Notes under the pieces: generated by a model
What the model was told of the DNA's origin: nothing
The model's database searches: none
The model's input: only the letters and a program-made list of their open reading frames with translations
Shown: positions 11,492 to 21,817 of the stretch, one piece after another
Numbering within the stretch: position 1 is the stretch's first letter
Layout of the letters: every line of letters begins with the position of its first letter
Translations under genes and position numbers: made by a program
Assembly (NCBI GenBank): GCA_004380135.1
Contig: QXCR01000008.1
Span: 62,001-126,000 of the forward strand
Source: Stemphylium vesicarium
Taxonomy: Eukaryota; Ascomycota; Dothideomycetes; Pleosporales; Pleosporaceae
Reading direction: 5' to 3'
DNA length: 64,000 nt

Positions 11492-12566
11492 AGTTTGGTG
11501 GGAAGATGTCAGCCTCTGCAACGACAGCCACGACGGAATGACGGAAAAGCAAAGATACCGTAAATCCCTTGTTTGACCGTACGGCCAACACCGATACCCC
11601 CAAATCTCGTTTGGATCTTCGTTAGGATTCCGGGTGCAGTATTTGGATCAATCTTTCTTCATCCCCTCTCATACTCGAATTTTCTTTGCATCTGGACCAA
11701 CTCCTCGTCACTCATTCCCGTGGATCGTCATCTATGTGGCATTGACATGTAGGAGGCGTCCATTTTGGCTGTTTTCTGTACTTCATGCCATCCTTTGTTT
11801 AGACTGATACCACTGTCCTCTGTTTCTCTCGTTTTTTTGATACCATTGGCGGACTTGGACGCAACTTGATTTATCGCGCAATACCCCGGATACCCTCTGC
11901 GTACAGCCTTATTAGAAGGTGTACATCAGCGGCCACTAGGGCACATATCGACGTAATAATTCTAATACATTGTCGTTTGCCCTACATGCATGAAGTCGAA
12001 GTCAAATGTGATGTGGTTGCTTGTGAATGATTTAGTGCTAGGCTGTTGCCAGTGTGATGGCGAGTACATGGTCGCGTGCAGCGGCGTTTGCCGGGCTTGT
12101 CTGCGGTGTAACACGCGGTGCGAGGATCAGCCAAGGTGCATGACGCTCACTCTACAGTGGTTGGGCAAGGGTTAACCATCGACTACTAACCTGACACGAA
12201 CTCAAATCGATGGGCCCAGGCCGGTTTATTTGCATGAAAAATTGTGGCAAGACTTTGGTACCATGTCCAGATGTAATCACGGGAAGAGCGGCAGGATCAC
12301 CGCGGCATACAGGACTGCGTGTACTGCGCCTGCTTGGATCTATTGATTGATACTTGGACTGCGCCCCGATATAGAAGCTTTGCCTCAGCTTGCGCCAGCC
12401 AGCCTCTGATTTCCACTCTTACTCGAGTGCCAATATGCTCATGCGTCCGTTCTTCGCCAACTTTGATGCACCCGACTTATTGCTACTACACTCTTACGCT
12501 CGCTCTGCGCATTGCTAGAAGACTCGAATGCTTGCTTAGCTCACGGCTGAGGGGTAACACTCCACC
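11492..12566. other. Spacer downstream of the PH-domain gene
   Basis: This 1.1 kb stretch contains the 3' untranslated region of the PH gene and the promoter of the ubiquitin-like gene. A 61-codon ATG-started ORF at 11990-12175 is unusually cysteine-rich and is discussed as a finding; otherwise nothing supportable was seen. Confidence 0.45.
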
Positions 12567-13590
12567 ATGGTATGATGACACGATGACACAGTACCTGTCG
12601 CTGCGTTTTGCATCATCTAAGACATGAATCTAGGGTTGTTGCGCCTCTCGCACGAGTGGTGACAGTACGCCTGCTGTCCCCGCGAATTCTTCGTCGCGCA
12701 ACATTACAGCACCGTCCCCGCGACCAAGCTCTATACCCTCCCCACGCGCATCGCATGCCTCCCAGGGGAACTTGCAGCCATCGCGAAGCCGGCACGATGC
12801 CAATGACCGCCCGAACACGCCGCTCAAGCCTTTGCCAGCGACGCAGCGCTCTCGACTGCCCAATACACTCGCTTCCCCAGGCGCCAAGACTAGCGGTCGC
12901 GTGAAGCCTTTGACGGATTCGACAAACCTGACATGGACACGGTCACGATTAGAGAAGGAGCGCGAAGACTGGTGGGACACACAAGTCACTGGGTCGCAAG
13001 AGATTTGGGGCGCCATTCGCTTGGCCGCACAGTATCTGCAGGCCGGGGAACTACAAGAGGCGCAAACGATGCTTGATGCCACCGGCTGCACATGCCCGAC
13101 AGGCCTGCTGTGGAAGGGTGTATACGACCCGACGGGTGTGCAATACAAGATGCCGGAATGGGTCGTCGTCGAACCTGAGGGTCTGGCAGAAGACGAGGAT
13201 GTGGATGACAAGAGTGTAGCTGGGCCTGCAGGGGGGATTGTTCAAGACGCAGATGATGAGGCGCTTGGTGAGCTTGTGCGCGTGCGTGTGAGGACCAGTC
13301 ATGATTCCAAGGACGTTTTCTTGGAGATACGGAGCAGAGACATGGCTGCGACCATTGCCGAAAAGCTGAAGGCACATACAAAGGTATGTTGGCTCTCCCC
13401 GCGATTCACCCTTTACCTTGTTTCACTGCTGTAGAGTCGAATCGCCGCTAACAATATACAGCTTGATAATTCCACCAAGATCCGACTCGCATACGGCGGC
13501 CGCGTATACCAGGACCACGAAACCCTCGAAAGCCAGCCCTACTGGGACTTCGCCAACAACTTCATCCTCACCGCACTTGTGTTTCAGTAA
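12567..13590 (+). CDS. Ubiquitin-domain protein of the UBTD/DC-UbP family with N-terminal MGCC lipid-anchor motif
   Basis: The first coding exon is only the ATG at 12567-12569 in a good context (CCACCATGG); introns at 12570-12633 and 13384-13461 are removed to give exons 12634-13383 and 13462-13590, 293 residues. The joined N-terminus MGCCASRT fits N-myristoylation at Gly2 with palmitoylation of the adjacent cysteines, as in human UBTD1 (which starts MGNC). A UBTD-type ubiquitin-binding domain spans about residues 98-165 (LTWTRSRLEKEREDWWDT, EIWGAIRLAAQYLQAG, LDATGCTCPTGLLWKGVYD) and a ubiquitin-like domain spans about 216-292, ending TALVFQ. UBTD proteins act near E2 enzymes in ubiquitin signalling; the exact role in fungi is unknown. 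The C-terminus is uncertain: a further intron at 13587-13682 would remove the TAA stop and extend the frame to 13911 (368 residues). Confidence 0.85.
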
Positions 13591-13911
13591 TCTCTTGATC
13601 CATTGCATTTCGTACACATGCATCCCATATACGCGCTGGTCTAGAAGTTGGGATTTTCTTCATGACTTACATGGTCTTGCAGGTCCCCGTCGGCGTACTT
13701 TGATTTCCTCCTCGACTCACACGTCTACAACTTTGAAGATATGGGACTGCGAAATCCGAATCTTGTGTCCGTGTGGTCGTCATCGTCAAGCGAGGACTCA
13801 GACGATGAGAATACACCATTGCTTGGCCACTTGGGTACTGCACAGTATGGCAACACCGGCAACGCGGGATATTTCGCTTTCTTTTTTGCATGTACCCGGC
13901 CGTGCTTTTGA
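13587..13911 (+). other. Possible alternative last intron and C-terminal extension of the ubiquitin-like gene
   Basis: A GTAATC donor overlaps the TAA stop of the ubiquitin-like gene, and a good acceptor (pyrimidine tract, then CTTGCAG) ends at 13682. Splicing joins the frame to 13683-13911, adding 75 residues including an FDFLLDSHVYNFED segment and an acidic SSSSSEDSDDEN stretch before a TGA. The joined length is a multiple of three. Whether this is used, or whether the TAA is the real end, cannot be decided without transcripts. Confidence 0.4.
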
Positions 13912-14288
13912 CTGTAAGAGTCATATTTCATTCTCTTTCTTGCATGTGTTTTGGTTGGTGGTGCATTTGATACCCCCCGGTTCTTTCATTTACTTGGGAG
14001 TCTACAATAGTAGGGTTTGGAGTCTTTTGCCTTTTTCATGCATTGTTGTCATGGAGGGTAGTTATCCTTATGTGTTTAATTTGAGATTGCGTCCGTGTGG
14101 GCAAGGTCTGTGTAGTGTATTCATAGCTTCGTTCTCAGCTCAGACTATCATTCCAAGTATCGACTTTCTCGTTACTGTCTCACCTACACTCACCACACTG
14201 ATGACGCCATCGCTTCACTTCCTCTTGATGCCTTTCATTAACCGTTCTCCGTCACACTTGTTGGAAGACCAAATGTAGAGGAGCATGA

Positions 14289-14642
14289 AAGTTGGCAAAG
14301 TCAAAGAATCCGATTGATTCGTCGAGCAGCGAAGATTCGAGCTCTCCGGCTGACGATGTGGCACTCGACCCCAGCAGTGGCATAGCGGTGGTAGACTGGA
14401 GCAACGTACCTATCCAGCTGATTGAAACCGGACACGCTTCGCGAATCGTCGTTCGACGGTTTCGCGGATACAACTTTAGCGGCTTCAAGGCTGAGGTTGC
14501 GAGTCGCCTACGATTGCAGTATGTTGGGCATGAGATCGTGTCGCTGGTCCCGAGGGAGAGCCTCTGTTCTTGGGACGACAAGCAAAAGGATTTGGAGAAT
14601 GCTGTTGTGGGTTTTGTTCTGGAGACAAGTGTTAAAGGGTAG
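14289..14642 (+). CDS. Possible exon of an unrecognised small protein
   Basis: An open frame of 117 codons plus stop has coding-like composition but no in-frame ATG; an upstream TGA at 14286 bounds it. If real it needs an upstream exon, with candidate acceptors at GAAAG|TTGG (about 14292) or CGAGCAG|CG (about 14332). It starts with an acidic Ser-rich stretch (SSSSEDSSSPADD) and continues with a mixed hydrophobic segment (IVVRRFRGYNFSGFKAEV, LVPRESLCSWDDKQ). No family is recognised. It could be a 3' part of the ubiquitin-like transcript, a separate small gene, or a chance ORF. Confidence 0.3.
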   Translation, partial: KLAKSKNPIDSSSSEDSSSPADDVALDPSSGIAVVDWSNVPIQLIETGHASRIVVRRFRGYNFSGFKAEVASRLRLQYVGHEIVSLVPRESLCSWDDKQKDLENAVVGFVLETSVKG

Positions 14643-15081
14643 GAGGTGGGTAGGAGCGATTCGGGTAGAAGAGAACGTAGGTGGCAGAACGCGCTGCGGG
14701 GTTAAGGTGGTGGCTAAGGAGAAGACAGGGTCTACGTCGTGTATGCGTGGTAACTATATTGCGGTTTGATATAGCTTTGCTGGTCTTGAGATCCATTTGT
14801 ACTCTGCAACACACCATGAGAACGAGCTTATTTCTCTTCCTGATCACCCTGTAAAAGTTCACGAGATGAGGTACTGATTAAGCAGAAGCGGAACTTGCAC
14901 TGTAAGCATGACACCTTGCGCGGCGCTAGTACGGCAAACATTTGCTCCGTCATGGTATGTGGGTCTGCTTCACCACTTTTCTAGATCCGCTTTCATCTCT
15001 ACTCTTCTTCACCGCGGATGGCTGCAACCAACTCTTGGTTCACCTTCAAGGTGAAGATGAATCTATATGGCGCCTACCAAG

Positions 15082-15088
15082 TATATAA
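15082..15088 (+). promoter_or_regulatory. TATA box of the small SSRWA gene
   Basis: TATATAA lies about 235 bp upstream of the start codon at 15318, of which 60 bp would be removed as a leader intron. Its spacing to a start site near 15110-15120 is typical. Confidence 0.45.
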
Positions 15089-15149
15089 CCTTGATAGCCA
15101 TTACTACCTTCTGTTGCTTTGCTACCTACAATAACTCCAGTTTCTCACT

Positions 15150-15275
15150 CTTGCAATCCACGAGTTCTACGATTACTATACTATAAGTTCACGAAGGTTG
15201 GCTACTACGCTGCGAGCATCAAGGTTACTACACTACAAGTTCATCAAGGTATGTCTAATACACTGCAATCCACCA
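15150..15275 (+). repeat. Imperfect direct repeats in the 5' leader
   Basis: The segment AAGTTCACGAAGGTTGGC (about 15185) recurs as AAGTTCATCAAGGTATGT (about 15237), a CATCAAGGT unit also occurs between them, and GCAATCCACNA occurs near 15153 and 15265. The second copy overlaps the leader intron donor. This looks like local duplication. Confidence 0.4.
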
Positions 15276-15317
15276 ATGTATACCGCACGCACCATTGACT
15301 CGTTCTAGGTCAACAAC

Positions 15318-15765
15318 ATGTCCAGCCTTGGTAGCTCCCGCTGGGCTCTAAAGCCATCCACCAAGTTATCAGAGAATGAAACCAAGACCCCGAATGAGCT
15401 GTACGTAGCTTGGCTTGGTCTTGGCGATGAGCGTCTACTAATACGAGTAAAGTAAGCAAACTCCAGTCCCATCTGGCGGCTTCACAACCGCAACACAAGT
15501 CAACAAGTCTACCGGATTGGCCTTGTCGCTTCCCCAGTCTGATGAGGTAAAGCAGCCATTTGCCAAGATTGATCCTACTTCCTACCAAGACCCCACCAAG
15601 ATGAAGACAGATGTCGCAGTCAACAAGGTCGAAGCCGCCATCCAAGTTACTCGAGATCGAATGGCGAAACTCATGGGCCGGCATCAAGATCGTCCCTCAA
15701 CAGCAGATCGTCCGATCGGCAGGGGGAGCGGTACTTCGTATGGAGGATACACAAAGAGGGGATAG
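15318..15765 (+). CDS. Small SSRWA-type hypothetical protein, 131 residues
   Basis: Two exons, 15318-15400 and 15453-15765, join in frame to 131 residues. The intron (15401-15452) has a GTACGT donor, a textbook branch site TACTAAT and an AAAG acceptor, which supports a real gene. The protein starts MSSLGSSRWALKP, is rich in Ser, Thr, Lys and Gln, and ends in a Gly/Arg-rich tail (GRGSGTSYGGYTKRG). A central amphipathic segment (DVAVNKVEAAIQVTRDRMAKL) may form a helix. No domain is recognised. Short N-terminal SSRWA motifs occur in other small basic fungal proteins, and the RG-rich tail hints at RNA binding, but that is speculation. Confidence 0.6.
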
Positions 15766-17482
15766 AGGGGACTTGTAGCTTTGTGGCGTGGTCTACCAAG
15801 ATCTGACGGCGGGGAAACATGTGAGGCTGCCCAGGTGGTGTAACACTGATAAGCGCCCTCAGAAATCGAGATGCAAAAAATGAAGATATGCCGAATGCCT
15901 CCTGGTTACCATGTGATCGACGTGCGTGATGCATAAAATCCAACTTGTAGGATTCTAGGGCCACATGTATCTAGGTTACACAGTCTGAGTAAGCCCGCGG
16001 GTGCGACTGACGCTTCCCCGATGGCAGACAGGGTGCAAGATTTTACACCGATCGAATAAGATCCAGAATCGGCATCCTGCAGCATGGGCGACGTATAATC
16101 TCACTCATCTTTGTCAGGCTGAAGTTGTACCCATGCGCAATGCGCGACATAACTCGCTTGACCGTGGCGAGAGGCCCAACGTCCCATTTGATCTGACGTA
16201 TCATTGCGGCGTACCAGGATTTGTCTCGAACGCTTGGCACCATTCATCTACAACGCCCTGAAGTGGTTTCCATGTGGGGTCGCGCGAGCGCACCGCCATG
16301 ATTTGTCCGATAGAGGTAATGATGCTAGCCCGGAGCAGTCAAATGTAGTACCGCTGTCAGACCCACGGAGGCCAAAATACAAGGCTCCATCTACCGGCCA
16401 ACTGCTGTCAGATCATATCATAGTTAGTGATATGCAAAGTTGGCTGCATACGGAAGAGATGGCCGAGAAGCTGGCGTCATGTGAAGAGTTCCTACCGGTC
16501 GGAGCCTTGCATGCCACCATGCAGGACATGCGCTGGCGAACAGAGGGCAAGGGCTTTGGCGAACTAGAGCAGATTGACAGTGATCTGCCTGGCTGACAGC
16601 CAAACGCATTGAAGTGGGCGTTCTTGTACGTGCACCATAAGGCTCCGCGACACCTTACTACTGCATGCAAGCCGGCCCACGTGTCAGCGCCTGTGATGAA
16701 TGCGACAGCTCACAATCCTGGAGCAAGCAGCAGAAGGATCAAGGCGTTTGGGGGGGACCTCGGACTACATAGACGATCGCTCGATGGGTTATCGCCGGCC
16801 CGCTACTGGACTCCGGGGTTACTTTGAGCTAGCGAAGATACTACGAGGGCAAGCCGACGAGCAGCATGGAAAAGGGCCGGAAATATTGGATCCGATTCCG
16901 TTCGCGCTGACAATGGTGTATTGGAGAAAGCGACGAGCATACAATCTTACGGTTCCGCGGCAGAGGAGAGGCCGTGAGAGGTAGCTTTCTCGGTTGAAGC
17001 GATCGCTTAAATACGTCTGGTATGCCAGGCTGCTGCAAGGACCAGCGCCAAGTTTACTTTTGGCCCGTCGGAAGGGAAAGGTCCAACGTTAATACCCGTG
17101 AGCCCGCAGCATCAGCCGCCAGAAAGACTCTGGAACCACACGATCCAAGGGACAGCAAACTGCGCAATCTTCTCGGGGTCTGCCTCGATTGCGCAACACC
17201 TTTTGCTTTTGCATTTTGGTTCTGATCGTCTTCTTCGGCCCCAGCCCTGCATCTGGCCTTGCCGGCACCCGTACCCATCTCGCCGGCCCGCACCTGGAAC
17301 CATCATCACCCGAGGACGACGAGGAGCAACGCGCCCGCGCCGCCAGCCAGCCAGCCAGCCATCCAGCCTTGTGAGGACTCGAGACCATCACCACGATTGA
17401 TCCATCATTTACCGCAGCCTGTCACGACCACATCGCCAAAATTCGCGCACCACCAGAGTTGGGTGCCGTCGCGCATTCTCCC
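15766..17482. other. Gene-free spacer upstream of the Zn2Cys6 regulator
   Basis: This 1.7 kb stretch has only short overlapping ORFs with no family resemblance. Its right end is the 5' leader of the regulator and contains a CCAG tetranucleotide tract at 17343-17360. Long leaders are common for fungal regulators. Confidence 0.5.
17343..17360 (+). repeat. CCAG tetranucleotide microsatellite
   Basis: Four and a half tandem CCAG units, followed by a degenerate copy (ATCCAGCC), in the presumed 5' leader of the Zn2Cys6 gene. Confidence 0.7.
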
Positions 17483-20400
17483 ATGACCGGAGAGAATGCA
17501 CCGCGGCTAACTGCGCCTGCTTACCACCCACAACATCAAGCCCGACGGCCACCATCTCCTCCCGCTCAGCATCAGCAACAACATCAACAGCAACAGTCGC
17601 CCCTAACCCAGCTATCGCCATCCACGGTAAAAGCATCTCCCCAGCAGACTCCAGGCCCCCTTGATGCCAGCAGTGGCAGTGCCGAACCGTCTGCAAAAAG
17701 AGGCATGCGCTCGCAAATTGCATGTGCCAGATGCCGCCGAAGTAAGACCAAGTGCGAAAATACCGGTCAAGGTACTACGTGCAAGGCTTGCGCCAACACC
17801 AAGCGCGATTGCATTTGGGACCATGCCGCGGCTGCGAGCAGTTCCGCGCCGCCGCGACGCGACAGTACTGCCGACTTTGATGTAAGTCATGTGAATTTGA
17901 CTTTCACCCTTTGCCGTTGTCGCCCGTTTTTCTCCGTAGCAATTCCCATACACGCAAACATGCCCTAGAAGGCGGGCGTAGGACCTTCGCTCCACAGCCT
18001 CGTACTAGCGCTGACATCCCCAGGCCCCGCCAAAAAAGCGGCGCAAGCTTCTGGCACCCACGACGCCTGGAGGACATCGTCCAATAGAAGGACTTGGCAC
18101 GTATGAAGATGCCCTCCAGTCGCCTCTACTCACCCCTCAGGTCTGGGAAGAATTGGTAAATTTGCACTGCTTTTATCTCCTCTGATCCTTGCTCACCCCA
18201 CACAGTTTGTCATCTACGAGAAGCATTTTTCCATTGATTTCCCGTTCTTGCACAAGAGAACATTCCTGAGTTCTGTGCAGCAGCTACAGACCTCGACCAG
18301 TTGTTCCGATGCCAAGACCCCAACTCAATCCCCTGTGCCCCAGCCTTATGCGCCTCTACTTTTGGCCTTTCTCACACATACTGCTCGGTTTCATGAGAAG
18401 CTTGTGCTGCAGACTGGAAATGACCCCATCAAGACTGCCGAGTTCTATGCGCAGGCCACTCGCAACCAGATGGGTGCAGAGATCTTCGGCACGCCAACGC
18501 TGGAGAAGATCCAGACACTTCTCATGCTGGGGTACTATGAATGGACTGCGCTGCAAGGTAGAGAGGGCTGGATCAAGATTGGTACCGCCATCAGATGTGC
18601 CATCGTCCTTGGCTACCCACATCTAGATGTGGATCACAAGGGTCAACCTGCTCCACCAAGGGAAGGTGAGAGCCGACTTTCTGAAAAGGACCAGTTCATT
18701 CTTCGCGAAACCCAGCGTCGTACCTTCTGGAGCTGCTGTCTTATGGACTCGTACTTGAGCTGGGGGGAGGACAGACCGCCAATGCTGGGACCAGAGCATT
18801 TCCGAAGAACTCAGCTTGTCTGCAGTGATGGTGCTTTCAATTATGGGCGCAAATCGCGAACAAGGCTACTAGGGGAAGACGATGCGGCATACGCCAAGCG
18901 CAGAAATGAGTGGGACAATCTTGCTCGGCATCATCGCAGCGAACCGAATGGAGCCGATCGAGCGCCTCAATCAGATGGTGGAAAGTGGGAAGTCGGAGAA
19001 CACGAAGCCGAACTTACGTGGTACATCAAAGTTGTCATCGTTTTTGGAGAAGTGGTTCGCTGGTCGTGCAATCGCGGACGGCGGTATGTTATGGTGTGAT
19101 TCCAATATCGGATAATGGGGCTAACGAGCAGTAGACAAGAGGGGAAAACCCCGCCATGGCACTCGAGTACGACGTTTAAGAAACTGGAAGACAAACTCAA
19201 GCAGTTGAAACGCGACCTACCAGACCACCTTCAGCTGACCGCGGAGAACACCGAAGACCGAATCTACAACAACCCGGGAAAGTATGTTTCAATACATGCC
19301 ATGTACACGTTGTGCTTCGTTTGGCTATACAGAGAATACATGCCCACGTCGCCATGGACCCTACCACGACCCCAAGGCCCCCTAGACGAGCCGCTCATTG
19401 ACGAACCTGCTCCTGACCCCGAGTACTGGATCAACCAAGCCAAAGATTGCGCAAGGGCATGTAGCGACTTTACGCAACTGCTCCATACAATAGGTACCAC
19501 GAGAACACATAGCGACTCAGTGCAAACGCCTATGGTAGCATTTGCTTGTTTCGCTGTCGGCATTTGCAGTAAGTGATCTCTCAACGTTATCCTGATTATG
19601 CTGACAGTCGTAGCTATCTACTGTCACTATTTCCCTAACATGGATCCCGACAACATGCTGTCATCCCGCCTTGAACCTAGAGCACACGACATTGCCAACA
19701 GTTTCCTGTTCCGTATCTTGGCACGTTTCAAGATGGCTCGCTCATGGCTTTGTGAACTAGCAGAGTGGCAACGGTATTATCGTCGTGAGAAGAAAAGATA
19801 CAGAGATTGTGGTGGCTCAGTCAGCGATTCCCCGAGGAGCAATAATAGCGATGGAGCTGGTGGTGCTGGGTTGAAAGATTATGCTCAGCTCTTCGAAAAA
19901 ATGCACAAGGAATTTGGCAAGACAATCGACGACAACACCAACTGGTCTACCAGGGACATCGACTTGGCGGATACCAGATTGCCACACGACGAAGATTCTG
20001 CCGAGCGCACCCTCCCACACCTGGCTGCTGTCGTCAAAAACGAGAGGGACAGAGTGATGGATGATAGACATAACCAGCAAGAACCGGTCACGACTCCCTT
20101 TACGCCTGTGAATCCGAACGGTGGTCGAACGCCTCCAGTCACGCATACCCCTACTTATGGTCCCCAAGCGAATCCCTATGCATACCACACGGAATCTACT
20201 CCGCAACACAGACCGCCTCCCTCTCCAGCAAATATCTCCTACGCATATACAAACAGCGCCCTTCCCCCAACCAACATGCCCACTGGGAGAAGTCCTTTTG
20301 AAGCTGGTCAAACTCCCTACCCGCCTGCTGCGTCTATTGCGCTAGATCCCTCATATTCAAGTGGCTGGCCTTTGAATGGACCTGTCAACATGAATAACAT

Positions 20401-20611
20401 AAACATGAGACAAGCTATAGAAGCCGGTGGCTCACACACATTCGACAACTGGAGTGCCTTCTCATCGATCATGCTAGGCGACGCCCCAGCTCTCGATGCC
20501 ACCCCAAACTGGACAATGAGCGTGGAGACCACTACCTACGATAATAGTAACGCCACTCCTTATTACCAACCGGGAGGTCCCGGTCCCGGTTACCCTTACC
20601 AACAGCAGTGA
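17483..20611 (+). CDS. Zn(II)2Cys6 transcription factor with fungal middle homology region
   Basis: Five exons (17483-17881, 18024-18155, 18206-19083, 19135-19568, 19614-20611) join to 946 residues. A Gln/Pro-rich N-terminus (polyQ-like around residues 30-40) precedes a binuclear zinc cluster with cysteines at residues 81, 84, 91, 100, 103 and 110 (spacing 2-6-8-2-6). A basic nuclear localisation signal PPKKRRK is at 135-141. The fungal_trans middle region begins near residue 175 (EKHFSIDFPFLHKRTFL) and includes the RRTFWSCCLMDSYLSWGEDRPPM-type signature split here as RRTFWSCCLMDSYLSWG and EDRPPM. The C-terminus is Pro/Asn/Tyr-rich and ends PYQQQ, resembling an activation region. The acceptor of intron 3 is ambiguous by three bases (19131 or 19134). 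Start chosen as the first in-frame ATG. Target genes are unknown; the beta-galactosidase gene follows on the same strand 1.2 kb away. Confidence 0.9.
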
Positions 20612-21817
20612 GTTGTACGGAATCTTCCGTCACTCTTCATTTCTGGAAAACCCACCCTTCTCGATTCAAGATGGTCCGAGATCATCCCTCAATTATCGCA
20701 ACAAATGCTTCGGCATCTTCACATGACGTTTTGATGTACACGTTTGTTTTTTTCTTCACGCGGCGTACGCATGCTGTGCTTTGTATTCGAAAGTAGCGCT
20801 ACGCTGTCATTGTTCCTAACCCATGAATCGGTATGAACGCAAGCAAAGGGGTTTGTTTCTCCGCGGTCATTATCGTACGAGCCTTTTGGGGCCAGATATC
20901 TTTGGCTATGGGCGACGCATTCTTGAAGTCAGGTTCTGAGGAAGGATTTATCGCATTTTTCAATACGGGCTTATGCAAGTGATATTATTAATCGTACTTG
21001 GTAGTTTATGCTCGATTGCGCTTAATCGGCTAATAGTGGTCTTGAATGCATGTGTTGCTTTTTGTGTGGTGCTCCAATCCTGCCCCATTACGTCAATTCC
21101 GGGGTGTGCCCATGTACCTCGGTACTTTCTCCACACTCATACCACCCGTCAACCACGACGTGCGCATCTCATGCCACAGCAAGTCATGTCGACAGAGATT
21201 TCTCAGCAAGCCCAAGTTAATTGCCCCGGTGCCGTCCGTCATGACCCGCGGAAGCGTTCCCAAAAGCAGAGCGGAAACAGCATTTCGCCCTCAAGCCTCC
21301 GCAAGCTCCACAACCAAGAAGTTCAAGCATTGACCCCAGCGCTAACCCCACCGATCATCACTACACTGTACCGCCTGGGCAACGGCTGAGGCGCGCATCG
21401 GGCATTCTCCCCCGCCTGCGTCATCCGCGATGCGGGCACCGACGTGCACCGACATGTTTCCCAGCCGCGATATTGGTGGAATCGGTACTCGCGCTTCGTA
21501 TTAGTGCCGCAAGTCTTTGCTGAGCTAGGATGGCTACGGATACGCAACCGGCTGACCACCCCGGCCAAAAGCCCGGGGAAAAGAGCTGGGGAAGAAAGCA
21601 GGTTCAATCTCGGATTGTATTGGCACGAGAGGGGAAGGGAGCTGCATGTGCATGGTGTCATTGTCCGACAGGAACGAGGAATGTACCCGCAGTCGGTAAT
21701 GGGCTAAATGGCGAAAGCTCCGATCTGGAGATTGTTTATATTCCTCGGTGCATGCCCACTCTTCAGGGTTTGGTTGAGCTACTCAGCATCTGACTTTTTC
21801 GTTACTTTTGGGTCAGG
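20612..21817. other. Spacer and beta-galactosidase promoter
   Basis: This 1.2 kb stretch contains the 3' end of the regulator transcript and the promoter of the GH35 gene. A GGCTAA hexamer is at 21702-21707. ORFs here are short and show no family features. Confidence 0.5.
21702..21707 (+). promoter_or_regulatory. Candidate XlnR/Xyr1-type site GGCTAA
   Basis: GGCTAA fits the GGCTAR core bound by the xylanolytic activator XlnR, which controls a GH35 beta-galactosidase in Aspergillus. It lies 111 bp upstream of the start codon. A six-base match occurs often by chance, so this is only a candidate. Confidence 0.25.

Larger units (their letters stand above)
14643..15317. other. Upstream region and 5' leader of the small SSRWA gene
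   Basis: The stretch holds a TATA box (TATATAA, 15082-15088) and a probable 5' untranslated intron from 15249 (GTATGT donor) to 15308 (TTCTAG), ending nine bases before the start codon. Imperfect direct repeats are present in the leader at 15150-15275. No ORF is supportable. Confidence 0.45.

Noticed and set aside
13418..14278. 286-codon plus-strand ORF overlapping the ubiquitin-like gene
   Set aside because: It starts at a non-ATG codon, crosses an intron and coding exons in another frame, and looks like a chance open frame.
20973..21389. 138-codon ORF upstream of the beta-galactosidase gene
   Set aside because: It has a hydrophobic start but no family, no conserved-looking segments, and lies in a spacer next to a promoter.
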